A stretch of 64,000 nucleotides of DNA from NCBI RefSeq assembly GCF_000152885.1, contig NZ_CH672406.1:108761-172760 (forward strand), given 5' to 3'. Positions 37,119 to 45,541 of the stretch are shown here, one piece after another. This stretch comes from Idiomarina baltica OS145. Lineage in GTDB: Bacteria; Pseudomonadota; Gammaproteobacteria; Enterobacterales; Alteromonadaceae. The first letter of the stretch is position 1, and the number at the start of each line of letters is the position of its first letter. The position numbers and the translations under genes are program-made. The notes under the pieces were generated by a model, which saw only the letters and a program-made list of their open reading frames with translations, was not told the DNA's origin and made no database searches.

Positions 37119-37721
37119 ATGAATAAATCGCTTTTGGCATTAGCCCTGCTAACCGTATCGGGTACGGCTATGGCTCAATCACCACAATGGAATAAAATCG
37201 AGGTTTCATACCTAGATGCAACGGTTGATGTCGGTGCGAGTGAACCGTCATTCGACGGGCTGGGATTAAGTGGAAGTGCTGTTATTACCGATAACTGGAT
37301 AGTGTTTACGGATTACAAAACAATTGATGCAGAGGCTAATGGCGCGAATGCTGATTTAGAGTTCTTATCGGCGGGCGCTGGCGCATTTAAACGTGTAACG
37401 GATACCACCGACATCTACACGACCATCTCTGTTGAACGCTTAGATATATCTGGCTCGGCTGCGGCTTTATCTGTATCTGACGATGATATAGGTTACGGCA
37501 TTGGTATCGGTGTGCGTTCTATGCTAATTCCTTTATTAGAAGTCGGCGCTAAGATTGATTATGTTGATATTGATGATACCGACGTATTCCGTGCTCAAGC
37601 GAATGCGTTCTATCACTTTACTAAAAATCTATCTGCTGGCATTGGGTATGAAACTTATCGCCCAAGCGATGTTGATTTAGACATCGATACCGTGAGCGTG
37701 TCTTTCCGATATACATTTTAA
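37119..37721 (+). CDS. Outer-membrane beta-barrel protein
   Basis: The 200-residue protein has a clear signal peptide ending AMAQ (about 16-19), an amphipathic strand pattern and C-terminal SVSFRYTF. The ATG at 37119 is chosen because GGAG lies 8 bases upstream; a longer frame from 37041 has no signal peptide. Its barrel is likely eight-stranded, with a role in adhesion or surface stability unknown. Confidence 0.8.
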   Translation: MNKSLLALALLTVSGTAMAQSPQWNKIEVSYLDATVDVGASEPSFDGLGLSGSAVITDNWIVFTDYKTIDAEANGANADLEFLSAGAGAFKRVTDTTDIYTTISVERLDISGSAAALSVSDDDIGYGIGIGVRSMLIPLLEVGAKIDYVDIDDTDVFRAQANAFYHFTKNLSAGIGYETYRPSDVDLDIDTVSVSFRYTF

Positions 37722-37752
37722 CCAGCAAACTAAAAACGGTATGGCGTTTTTG

Positions 37753-37771
37753 CTTGCGTCAAAGGCGCAAG
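37753..37771. repeat. Palindromic hairpin copy
   Basis: CTTGCGTC-AAA-GGCGCAAG has one stem mismatch that is a G-U pair in RNA. It is followed by CTACGCG, the conserved flank of inverted copies. Confidence 0.8.
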
Positions 37772-37802
37772 CTACGCGTTTTGGGAATGGATGGTGGGAA
37801 TA

Positions 37803-38789
37803 ATGAATAAAAATACTTTTATACCTGTTGGGCTTGGCGTGCTTATCATGGTATCAACCAGCTATGCACAGACTGAACCCGAGAAAAATGTTAAAGCTTA
37901 TAGCTGTGATGACTGCAACTATAGCGAAGCGGAAAACTTGGTCAAAGAGAAAGTCCCACCGCCTGTGGAGTGTCATTCTAAACCCAGTAGCTCAGATAAC
38001 TCGACTGATACTCGGGTTTGCTATAGTACGCCGGTCTACGCCGCTGTATTGAACGAGTCGAGTGGTAAAGTCTGGGGCATTAAGCTAAGCCATAGCCATC
38101 AGGGTGAACGACCCGAACTTATGGAGCTACAGACCTCACCCTATGAGCACCCTCAATTTGTCAATGATGCGATTCGTAGCGGATATGAATATACCGACAG
38201 CCTGATAGCTCACACGGAAAAAATCGCCAACAACATAAGTCGAACCTTCGAGACATCAAAGGAATTTAACGATTGGATCGACGGCAAAGCGGAACCTGAA
38301 ACCGACGAAATAGCCGATTCAAATCAATTAGATGATACTTTATGTGCCCACGACAATTCGCAATACCAAGCTGTAAAGGCGCTAACTAGCGGTGAATTTG
38401 AAAGCAACCTACAAGCAACCGTAAACGAGCAATTTGCTAACTTCTCTGGAACATCGCAGGACTTCTTTAATGACCTCGACTTTTCCACCCTTAGCTCGCG
38501 TTTGGCAGAACTGGACTACAATTTCACACTGAGTTCCAGTGATAAAAATAATACAAAAAACGTCAGCTTTGAATTTTCAGGCAGCAAAGATTTTCCGAGC
38601 AAGAACCCACCGTCGAAGTTAACTTATACGCTAATACCCAAGCAGTCTCACATCGACGTCTCTTTGAATCCGAGTCTCACACATATTGGTGGATACTATT
38701 GGTCGGTGTTAGCTAAACCAGAAGTCAACAAAGCCGAGTTGCCACCCTGTACGCAAGTCGCACTAAAGGACCACCATTTAATGAATTAA
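37803..38789 (+). CDS. Exported protein, unknown, Cys-containing N-terminus
   Basis: The 328-residue protein has a signal peptide cleaved near SYAQ (about 20-23) and a Cys-pair stretch YSCDDCNYSEA (about 33-43) that may bind metal or form disulfides. No family is recognised. GGGAA lies upstream of the ATG at 37803; the in-frame ATG at 37791 is less well placed. It is the last chromosomal gene before the island. Confidence 0.65.
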   Translation: MNKNTFIPVGLGVLIMVSTSYAQTEPEKNVKAYSCDDCNYSEAENLVKEKVPPPVECHSKPSSSDNSTDTRVCYSTPVYAAVLNESSGKVWGIKLSHSHQGERPELMELQTSPYEHPQFVNDAIRSGYEYTDSLIAHTEKIANNISRTFETSKEFNDWIDGKAEPETDEIADSNQLDDTLCAHDNSQYQAVKALTSGEFESNLQATVNEQFANFSGTSQDFFNDLDFSTLSSRLAELDYNFTLSSSDKNNTKNVSFEFSGSKDFPSKNPPSKLTYTLIPKQSHIDVSLNPSLTHIGGYYWSVLAKPEVNKAELPPCTQVALKDHHLMN

Positions 38790-38821
38790 TGTCTGCGTGA
38801 AACGGGGTTGTTATGATTTTC

Positions 38822-38840
38822 CTTGCGCCAAAGGCGCAAG
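38822..38840. repeat. Palindromic hairpin copy
   Basis: CTTGCGCC-AAA-GGCGCAAG is a perfect inverted-orientation copy, 32 bases after the stop of the exported protein gene. Confidence 0.88.
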
Positions 38841-38902
38841 CTACGCGTGTATGCGTGCTATCACGAAATTAAAGGTATGGGGATTAATATTTGGAGTGTG
38901 TT

Positions 38903-38921
38903 CTTGCGCTGAAAGCGCAAG
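38903..38921. repeat. Palindromic hairpin copy with compensatory stem change
   Basis: CTTGCGCT-GAA-AGCGCAAG keeps an 8-bp stem although the innermost C-G pair has become T-A. It lies 11 bases from attL of the island. Confidence 0.85.
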
Positions 38922-38932
38922 CTACACGATTT

Positions 38933-38952
38933 GGAATTGGTGCCCGGGGCCG
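38933..38952. other. attL of the tRNA-Leu island
   Basis: The 20-bp sequence GGAATTGGTGCCCGGGGCCG is identical to the tRNA-Leu 3' end and its flank at 61946-61965. The flanking bases differ at both ends. It has no other reason to lie 23 kb from the tRNA gene. Confidence 0.9.
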
Positions 38953-39014
38953 AAGTTAAAATAAAGTACTAAATATATGATTTTAAAGAAAATAAAAAAT
39001 GAAAAGTGAATCTG

Positions 39015-39035
39015 TAGCACCACATATAGCACCAC
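39015..39035. other. Putative integrase arm-type sites, left end
   Basis: Two direct copies of TAGCACCAC lie at 39015-39023 and 39027-39035, about 60-80 bases inside attL. The same word occurs at 61819-61826 and 61831-61839 inside attR and inverted at 61789-61796. The paired location at both island ends suggests integrase arm-binding sites. Confidence 0.65.
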
Positions 39036-39051
39036 AGATTTAAAGCATTAA

Positions 39052-40317
39052 CTAATTTGACTCATCGCGTACTCCCTGGAATTCATGATCTTGAACACTC
39101 TCGGGATCAACATTTCCGGCAATCGCTAAAGCAACCATTTCACGAAACTTCTTGATAGATTTGTCCCTTTCCATATGTCGAAATCTATTTGGCTGTTTGA
39201 TTGGAGCATTACCCTTTAAAGTCTCAACATTAATACGGTGGTTGTGTCTCTCCAAGTCATATTCTTCAAAAAGCCTTATAACCATCAATTCGAGGGTTTC
39301 GCATAGCTTTACTATCGCGTCGAAGCGTTCATCATCAAATTTAATATCTCTTATCTGCTTCGCCAACTCAGCTCTGTGCTGAGAGATTTTCGCTCGAAGG
39401 TTGTCTGACTCATCTCGCAAGCTGTTTAACTCAAGCATTTCGCTGTACCAGTTATAGGCCTCATCTACCAAAGTTTCTATAAGTGCCTCTTCCGATCTTA
39501 TTCCATTACTCTTGTATACAGCAGCTCGATACTGCTTTAGCCGTGCTTCTACAGTGTCGCTCAAGTAAATGAAATCCTCTAACATCAAGTCGTCAGAGTA
39601 ATCGCTTAGTGGTTCGTTAGAGATAGGATCCTTGACTCGGTCAAAGCTGTCTGAGTTCGCTAATGATGAATTAACGTTATATAAAGCGCCTTCTTTAGCC
39701 ATGACGCGCACAAATTCACTGGTTGCTAAGAGCGGCTTTTTATCCTTTCTCAGATTGATAGAGATATTGAGCTTTTTAACCACTTTTTTAATGGTTTGAA
39801 CCAACTGCTCTTCGGTCGGAAAGGCGCGACTACCAAAAATTAGGTCCCCAACGTGATTATGCTTAGCGTACGAACGCGCTATTTGATCGGAGGTTAGCTT
39901 TGCACCTTTTTTATTTTTCAAATCATAGAGGGACTCTAGGTTTGCCTGCTCTTTTAATAATGCCTCGACAACCTGTTCTTTGCTGACACCGAGCTTATCC
40001 GACAAGCCATTTAGCTTCTCAACAGACTCACGTGAAAGTCTATATGTTCTATCCAAATACTCGGTTTTATCCTTACGTTTACTTCGCTGCCGGTAAGACT
40101 CTTGGATATTTCTTAACAACCTATAATGATCAGGCCGGTTTTCCCTGAATAAGCCAATAAGAATTCGCTTTGCAGCTTCTCTAATGTTTTCGTTTTGCTG
40201 TCGATATAGTTTTATTCCTTTGTTTGTGAGGTAATTTACCAGCCACTGACCTTCTGCTGCGTCATCAACATCGAACTCCTCAACCCATTTAGGAACTTCT
40301 TCAAACTCACTAGTCAT
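39052..40317 (-). CDS. Coiled-coil protein of unknown function
   Basis: The 421-residue protein is highly charged and helical. Residues 85-120 (YRLSRESVEKLNGLSDKLGVSKEQVVEALL) resemble a ribbon-helix-helix or short DNA-binding segment, and a coiled coil is likely near 270-320. No enzyme motif is visible. Its position at the attL end, transcribed toward the junction, is typical of island cargo with unknown role. Confidence 0.6.
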   Translation of the reverse strand: MTSEFEEVPKWVEEFDVDDAAEGQWLVNYLTNKGIKLYRQQNENIREAAKRILIGLFRENRPDHYRLLRNIQESYRQRSKRKDKTEYLDRTYRLSRESVEKLNGLSDKLGVSKEQVVEALLKEQANLESLYDLKNKKGAKLTSDQIARSYAKHNHVGDLIFGSRAFPTEEQLVQTIKKVVKKLNISINLRKDKKPLLATSEFVRVMAKEGALYNVNSSLANSDSFDRVKDPISNEPLSDYSDDLMLEDFIYLSDTVEARLKQYRAAVYKSNGIRSEEALIETLVDEAYNWYSEMLELNSLRDESDNLRAKISQHRAELAKQIRDIKFDDERFDAIVKLCETLELMVIRLFEEYDLERHNHRINVETLKGNAPIKQPNRFRHMERDKSIKKFREMVALAIAGNVDPESVQDHEFQGVRDESN

Positions 40318-40726
40318 AGCTAATCAACGTTATCAAACTCATAAAAAACATATAAAAACATGTTTTAAACAAAGTAGCAAACTTGTTGCAAACTTGTTTT
40401 TTTTTCACTAAGGCCCGGATATAAAGGGCTCTTGATGACGTGCTATGCGGCATGGATATTCTAAATTATCAGAATAAGAGCAAGGTTTTGAATGCAGTCT
40501 AAACGCACTTTTCCATATAGATTCCGGAGCAGTTTATGATTAGGAAATGTTGGTAATAGTAATATATACAACCTTCACTACTATCAATCAGTACATCATT
40601 CATTGGTACGTCTAATAACCAATGCTTAGCCAGTAACAGGTAGGCCGCTAAGCTTAGCGCCTGACTAATGGTTAAAGATTACAGGATCAGATCTCTTATG
40701 AATCAATAACGATCACGAGGTCTGAA
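40318..40726. other. Intergenic region with palindrome, possible origin or promoter
   Basis: No gene is seen in these 409 bases. It holds a tandem CAAACTTGTT repeat near 40377-40398, and a perfect 14-bp palindrome CGCTAAGCTTAGCG at 40646-40659. Because the next gene encodes an HUH-motif Gp2/YfjJ-like protein, this may be its replication or transfer origin, but that is inference only. Confidence 0.45.
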
Positions 40727-41410
40727 ATGAAAAAACGTAATGCGAATAACCATAACCACACACTACATTATGATGCTGAATATGAGGGGTTTGCTTTACA
40801 TACAGCAAATGCACCATACATTCTGCCATACGTAGACCGCCTACATACGGTCATGGAGAGAGTGCTACAGAACCATAAGCGAGTACTGGCAGTGAAGTTT
40901 GACTTGCATCTACCGGCTCATAGGAATCCGTACCTTCAACGTAATCCGATAACGGAGTTTATAGAGCGAGTTAAGGCAGGCATTGCAAGCTATCAAAACT
41001 CCCTAAATCGTCGTAGTAAACGTGTTTACCCTACGGAGGTCGAATACGTTGCTAAAGTTGAACAGACTGAGGAGTGCGAATTAGAACACTATCACGTCGT
41101 ACTATTCACCAATAAAGATACGTTATATCCAGTCGGTAACTTAAGCCATGAAGACCCCACTAAGCTCGGTCAGATTATCCGACGAGCATGGCTCAAGACG
41201 CATGGGTTATCAGCTGATTCACCCGTAGCGCTCCTTCACACATCGAAACCCGTGTTTAGGGTACTGCAGGGGCCACTCAGTACTGATGACCCAGTTCACA
41301 GAGACGCATTCCTGCACTTCAGCTATCTGTGCAAGGAAGGCACGACCAAATACCAAGGTAAGCGTCAGTCGTTTTACAGCAGCAATGCAAAAAATAAAGC
41401 GCCAGCATAA
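40727..41410 (+). CDS. Inovirus Gp2/YagK-YfjJ family protein with HUH motif
   Basis: The 227-residue protein matches the YagK/YfjJ C-terminal family (inovirus Gp2-like): KFDLHLPAHRN, EHYHVVLFTNKD (about 122-133) with the HUH-like HYH, and a later FSYLCKEGTTKY (about 201-212) with candidate catalytic Tyr. Such proteins are found in P4-like satellites and are thought to act like rolling-circle initiators. It begins the satellite-like module. Activity is inferred. Confidence 0.82.
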   Translation: MKKRNANNHNHTLHYDAEYEGFALHTANAPYILPYVDRLHTVMERVLQNHKRVLAVKFDLHLPAHRNPYLQRNPITEFIERVKAGIASYQNSLNRRSKRVYPTEVEYVAKVEQTEECELEHYHVVLFTNKDTLYPVGNLSHEDPTKLGQIIRRAWLKTHGLSADSPVALLHTSKPVFRVLQGPLSTDDPVHRDAFLHFSYLCKEGTTKYQGKRQSFYSSNAKNKAPA

Positions 41411-41473
41411 GGCACCAAGCAACGTAGCAGAGGCCCAGGGATAACCTCTTCTACGCGCTTAGCGACATTGCAA

Positions 41474-41947
41474 CTACACCAATCCCCTTTCAGCAAACGA
41501 AACCGTGTCTTGGCCTACTACGATGTGGTCAAGCACGGGGACGTCTATGTGATTGAGCGCGTCCTTAATACGCGTTGTCACACGCTTGTCAGCCTCCGAT
41601 GGCTCAGTCACACCCGATGGATGGTTGTGCGCCAGGATGATGGCTGCGGCGTTTTGCTGAAGCACCTCCTTCATCACCTCACGGGGATATACCGGAGCGG
41701 CGTTAATGGTCCCAAAGAACAGCTCTTTGTACTCAATCAGACGATGCTGTGAGTCCATCAGCATGACAGCAAACACTTCACGCTTTTGATGCGCCAGCTT
41801 GTACCTCAGGAAGTCCTTTGCTGCAGATGGGCTGGTGAAGCCCTCCCCCTTCAAAAACTTCGTCTCGAGGATCTCAGACGCTTTATTCAGCACATCAACC
41901 TCAGTCATCGGCCCATTCGTTACATACTCAGCATTTTGCTCGTGCAT
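41474..41947 (-). CDS. radC: RadC-like JAB/MPN-domain protein
   Basis: The 157-residue protein is a RadC C-terminal JAB domain with the JAMM-type metal site HNHPSG followed by an Asp at the proper distance (AHNHPSGVTEPSEADKR, about 104-120). It lacks the N-terminal helix-hairpin-helix of chromosomal RadC, as do mobile-element copies (YeeS type). Such proteins are frequent in P4-like islands beside yfjJ and alpA; their function remains unclear. Confidence 0.92.
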   Translation of the reverse strand: MHEQNAEYVTNGPMTEVDVLNKASEILETKFLKGEGFTSPSAAKDFLRYKLAHQKREVFAVMLMDSQHRLIEYKELFFGTINAAPVYPREVMKEVLQQNAAAIILAHNHPSGVTEPSEADKRVTTRIKDALNHIDVPVLDHIVVGQDTVSFAERGLV

Positions 41948-42080
41948 TTTGTGTCTCCATGTTTTCGATTCTTGAATGCACGACCGTGATATAGGTCTGA
42001 AATCCCGTGGATTCGCTGTTTATGGTTATTCGTTACAGCCCCTGTGAATCCTCTGAGACAAACCAAACAGAGGAATAATA

Positions 42081-42287
42081 ATGAGATTTCTAAGAATCAA
42101 CGAAGTACGAGAACGCATTGGCTTAGGTCGCACCTCCATTTACAAAATGGTTAACGAAGGCACATTTCCAAAGCCGGTTCGCGTGTTGGGTAAGAAGGTA
42201 GCCTGGATAGATTCAGAGGTGGACGAGTGGATTATGCAACGCATCGCCGATGAGCGCGGCGACGCCATTCCAGAAATGAAATACTAA
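42081..42287 (+). CDS. alpA: AlpA-family excisionase/regulator
   Basis: The 68-residue protein has an AlpA/MerR-like winged helix: LRINEVRERIGLGRTSIYKMV, FPKPVRVLGKKVAWIDSEVDEWI. AlpA-type proteins activate integrase genes or act as directionality factors for P4-like islands. AGAGGAATAATA precedes the ATG. It lies 34 bases upstream of three Doc-like genes. Confidence 0.93.
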   Translation: MRFLRINEVRERIGLGRTSIYKMVNEGTFPKPVRVLGKKVAWIDSEVDEWIMQRIADERGDAIPEMKY

Positions 42288-42320
42288 CTGATTAATTGCC
42301 GAAACAAGAGGGAAAAACAA

Positions 42321-42893
42321 GTGTGTGACAAATTTCTTACTCCGGAACTAATTATTCAAATCCATTACGAATTTCACCAAGACTACACGCGCTCAGTATT
42401 GAAAAGGTCAATAGAAAAGTCTGTACGCTCACTGATGAATGAAGTTTGTCCAGCAAAGGACCTTGGTGTGTCAAAAATATTCTGGACTGCTGGTCTTTAC
42501 GCAGCTCTCATTGGAAATGGTGATTGGACAACCGACCGCAAACGAGCCGTAATTACAGGCTTAGTGACCGCGATAACGTTCTTAGATTTAAACGGCTTTC
42601 ACGTCAATGCTAATAATCCCTCGTTACTATCATTAATCGAATCGCCTTGCATGAATAGCACAAAGCTTGGAAAGGTACTGTTCGAGCAATTCTGCGGGGA
42701 ACGCCTAGAAGAAAATAAAATAGCCAGTCAGACCAACTCTTCCAAAGATATAACCTGCGGATATGGTCAACAAAGAATAAAGCCATATTCTTCATTAAAA
42801 GACATCATAACTAGGATTAGGAGCGAATTTTATCCTCTTCACTACGACTACAGTATTGATTGGGATGATGTCATCCCTGCTGTTTGTCATTAA
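42321..42893 (+). CDS. Doc-like degenerate protein 1
   Basis: The 190-residue protein begins at a GTG with GAGGG upstream. Its first residues, FLTPELIIQIHYEF, and the later AGLYAALIGNGDWTTDRKRA..ITFLDLNGFHV (about 58-90) match the Doc helix set around the Fic motif HxFx(D/E)xNxR. In the aligned 9-mer GDWTTDRKR the catalytic His is Gly, Phe is Trp, Asp is Thr and Asn is Arg, so catalysis is unlikely. It is first of three related genes. Confidence 0.68.
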   Translation: MCDKFLTPELIIQIHYEFHQDYTRSVLKRSIEKSVRSLMNEVCPAKDLGVSKIFWTAGLYAALIGNGDWTTDRKRAVITGLVTAITFLDLNGFHVNANNPSLLSLIESPCMNSTKLGKVLFEQFCGERLEENKIASQTNSSKDITCGYGQQRIKPYSSLKDIITRIRSEFYPLHYDYSIDWDDVIPAVCH

Positions 42894-43004
42894 TGCAGTA
42901 TCAACCTCTCTTAAAAGTTAAGCGTTGATTAGCGTACTCAGTTGACTTCCCTTCCTTTTCGCTAGTCGGCACTTTGTCGCCATACTTCAATATAGGACCA
43001 AGCA

Positions 43005-43562
43005 ATGATTTTACGTCTAGTTAAACCTGTAGATATTGTCAAAATAGACATAGGAATGCACCTAGAAGCGAACCACCATCCTACTAACTTTGCTCAGCTT
43101 GTCGATATATACAGTACCATTGACCGTGAGTATTTTGATTACACCGTTAACTTAGACTCGATATTCTCAATTGCCGCTGAGTACGCTATTCGCTTAGCAC
43201 ACACCGCGTGGACAGAGGATACCAACCGTGCCGCAGAAACTGCATTTGCCGTGTGCCTGCTATTTTTGAACCAGTATGGTATCCCCATGAAAGGCAATGA
43301 CCAGATATTGTTCAACGTCATGCGGGATGAATGGACTACGGTAGATAAGTTTGCACCGCGACTCATGTTAGAGCACGCCAAAACCATCATAAGCAATTCG
43401 AGCGCGCCCATAACAGCGGGTGACGCCCTTGAAATGACAAAGCGGTCAATACACTCACCGATTCGTTTTGGCCCCCTTATAACGGGTTTAAAGAGCTTGA
43501 GAGAAAGCTTCACTGTATCTGGATGCAAAGGTGTTCAATGGGACAACTACATCAACGACTAA
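43005..43562 (+). CDS. Doc-like degenerate protein 2
   Basis: The 185-residue protein shares the layout of protein 1: VKPVDIVKIDIGMH, then AAEYAIRLAHTAWTEDTNRAAETAF..LLFLNQYGIPM (about 57-92). In the aligned motif TAWTEDTNR the catalytic His becomes Thr, though a His stands one residue before and Asp-to-Glu and Arg are kept; the fold is likely retained. AGGA precedes the ATG. It differs strongly in sequence from its neighbours, so duplication is old. Confidence 0.66.
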   Translation: MILRLVKPVDIVKIDIGMHLEANHHPTNFAQLVDIYSTIDREYFDYTVNLDSIFSIAAEYAIRLAHTAWTEDTNRAAETAFAVCLLFLNQYGIPMKGNDQILFNVMRDEWTTVDKFAPRLMLEHAKTIISNSSAPITAGDALEMTKRSIHSPIRFGPLITGLKSLRESFTVSGCKGVQWDNYIND

Positions 43563-43631
43563 GCCCGTATTCATTACTGAACAGTTTTCTATTCAGCATT
43601 GAACAATCGTCAAACTATTCTGGAGACAATT

Positions 43632-44261
43632 ATGTGGATCCATACGTTCACCCCTACCCAATTACAGGAAATTCACCACCGGCTACACAGGCACCACGCA
43701 CTGCCGGTAGATATGGATAAGCTTTCAGCAGTATGCGAAGAGGTAAACCAAAGAAGTCGGTGCATTAGCCACGGACTATTCGAAGCCGACGCCATTCAGG
43801 TGGCGGTCGATTATGCAATCACCCTACGAAAATGTCGCTGGGTAGAGAACTACGAACAGTCAGTCGATACCGCTTTCGTAACGGCATTGACTTACCTTCG
43901 TTTAAGCAAGTATCCCATTGACTCGGATGACCCAGCACTATGGAGCCACTTTAAAGATACCTATGATAACGAGAGGCTTGAGTACGTGTTTTTTCTAGCC
44001 TTCACTCGGCAAAAAATCCTTTTGAACGCATTTTCTTGTAAGCGCTCTGTTCACGAGAGGCTGCCGAGAACGGAGCTAGGGTTAGACAATCACCGATGGA
44101 TGGCAATATTAAGGGGCGCTGTTGACGAGAGCTACGAGCGCTGTTGCCTTACTGCCCCTGGCTACGTTTGGGATAACTATGAGCATGAACTGCAAAAGCA
44201 GCGTGAACTTGATTATCAAAAACTAGTTGCGTTAAATCCGATACATTATTTTGATAGGTAG
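43632..44261 (+). CDS. Doc-like degenerate protein 3
   Basis: The 209-residue protein starts FTPTQLQEIHHRLH and continues VAVDYAITLRKCRWVENYEQ..ALTYLRLSKYPI; the aligned motif CRWVENYEQ has lost His, Asn and Arg. GGAG precedes the ATG at 43632; an upstream TTG is less likely. The three genes are in one direction and spaced by about 70-110 bases. All keep Trp in place of the motif Phe, a shared derived trait. Confidence 0.64.
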   Translation: MWIHTFTPTQLQEIHHRLHRHHALPVDMDKLSAVCEEVNQRSRCISHGLFEADAIQVAVDYAITLRKCRWVENYEQSVDTAFVTALTYLRLSKYPIDSDDPALWSHFKDTYDNERLEYVFFLAFTRQKILLNAFSCKRSVHERLPRTELGLDNHRWMAILRGAVDESYERCCLTAPGYVWDNYEHELQKQRELDYQKLVALNPIHYFDR

Positions 44262-44473
44262 CCCTCAGCTTTTAGCCACAGATCTGAAGGTAACACCCCC
44301 AACGTATCAGCGATTTTCTTTACTGAAGTCACAGAGGGATTTGCATCGCCCCGCTCGACTTTAGAGATAAACGAGCGCGCCATCCCAGCGCTATTTGCCA
44401 TATCTTCCTGTGACAGATCTATCTCTACTCTTCTCAACTTCACCGCTTTTCCAAATGCAGCCTTGATGTCCAT
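44246..44473 (-). CDS. XRE-family small DNA-binding protein
   Basis: The 75-residue protein is a single Cro/CI-type HTH: DLSQEDMANSAGMARSFISKVERGDANPSVTSVKKIADTLG, followed by a short tail. It may repress its own or neighbouring genes. It overlaps the end of the third Doc-like gene by 16 bp on the other strand and is 7 bases from the LysR stop on the same strand. Confidence 0.9.
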   Translation of the reverse strand: MDIKAAFGKAVKLRRVEIDLSQEDMANSAGMARSFISKVERGDANPSVTSVKKIADTLGVLPSDLWLKAEGYLSK

Positions 44474-44479
44474 TGACGT

Positions 44480-45382
44480 TCACACCGTTTGGGATTTGGT
44501 TAATCTTGACACCAAGTGATCAAAAACCAATCGAATACGTTGTGGTACTGGACCACGTTGAGGGCGATAAATATATAAATCCCAAGGCACAGGCTCGATC
44601 TCTTCTAACACTCTCACAAGTTTCTCTTGGCGTAATAAGTCTTGGCCCGAAAAGTCAGGAATTTGGGCAAACCCCAGTCCATTTTGTACACCCATTAATT
44701 CAGCTTCGGCGTCGGCACTTCGAAAACGTGTTATGGATGGCGTCCACTGTCTGTCCATGGAAAAAACCCATGGCCAAAGCTTTCCCGTATTGCGATCTAC
44801 TAACCCTGTAACCGGCAAGTGGTTTAGATCTTCAATAGACGCAGGCCTTCCCACTCTATTTATTAAGTCAGGCGAAGCCACGACATACATATTAATTTTG
44901 GTGAGCTGGCGGGCAATAAATCGACTATCTCTCATGAAGCCGATACGAATCCCAATATCTATTTTTTCATCAACTACATCCACGCGCTCGTCACTGAGTG
45001 TCAGGTCTATATCCAGTTGAGGATGTATTGTTGAGAGTTCCAGTAATGCTGGCATCAAGCATTTATGACCAAAACCAACAGGCGCTGCGATACGAACCCG
45101 CCCTTGTAATTCATTACCCGAGTTAGGGACGCTTGTTTGAAACAATTCATCTACAGCGCGCAGGCGTTCTTTTGCTATCACAGCAAATTTTTCTCCAACT
45201 AGGGTCACTTGTATGTGTCGAGTATTTCGATGAAATAAAAGCTCCCCTTGCAATCGCTCTAACTCCTTCACTGCTCGTGTCACCGCCTGAGGAGAAATTC
45301 CCAGACGGTTAGCCGCTTCTTTAAAGCTGCGAGACTCAGCAGCAGTACAAAATATCCGGAGCATTTCCAATCTGTTAAGCAT
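44480..45382 (-). CDS. LysR-family transcriptional regulator
   Basis: The 300-residue protein has an N-terminal winged helix (EMLRIFCTAAESRSFKEAANRLGISPQAVTRAVKELE) and a LysR effector domain. It is divergent from an SDR and two MDR-type oxidoreductase genes, the usual layout for a LysR activator. The inducer is probably an electrophile or quinone. The ATG at 45382 is preferred over an upstream GTG. Confidence 0.93.
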   Translation of the reverse strand: MLNRLEMLRIFCTAAESRSFKEAANRLGISPQAVTRAVKELERLQGELLFHRNTRHIQVTLVGEKFAVIAKERLRAVDELFQTSVPNSGNELQGRVRIAAPVGFGHKCLMPALLELSTIHPQLDIDLTLSDERVDVVDEKIDIGIRIGFMRDSRFIARQLTKINMYVVASPDLINRVGRPASIEDLNHLPVTGLVDRNTGKLWPWVFSMDRQWTPSITRFRSADAEAELMGVQNGLGFAQIPDFSGQDLLRQEKLVRVLEEIEPVPWDLYIYRPQRGPVPQRIRLVFDHLVSRLTKSQTV

Positions 45383-45541
45383 CACAGTCACATTCAGGTT
45401 TGAGATGAATACACTAATATTATTCCAAATTATGGAATTGTGAAATTAAAACGTTTCCATTTATTGATTTTTGACGGTAAGGGATAATTTGCTCGTTATT
45501 TAGACAGAGTCATTCATTCAACTGATTTGAGGATATTAACT

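Noticed and set aside
40727-41410. HUH-motif protein as the RAYT-type mover of the 19-bp hairpins
   Set aside because: It fits the YagK/YfjJ (inovirus Gp2) family, has a different layout from REP-associated tyrosine transposases, and lies inside the island, while the hairpins lie outside and also at 2536.
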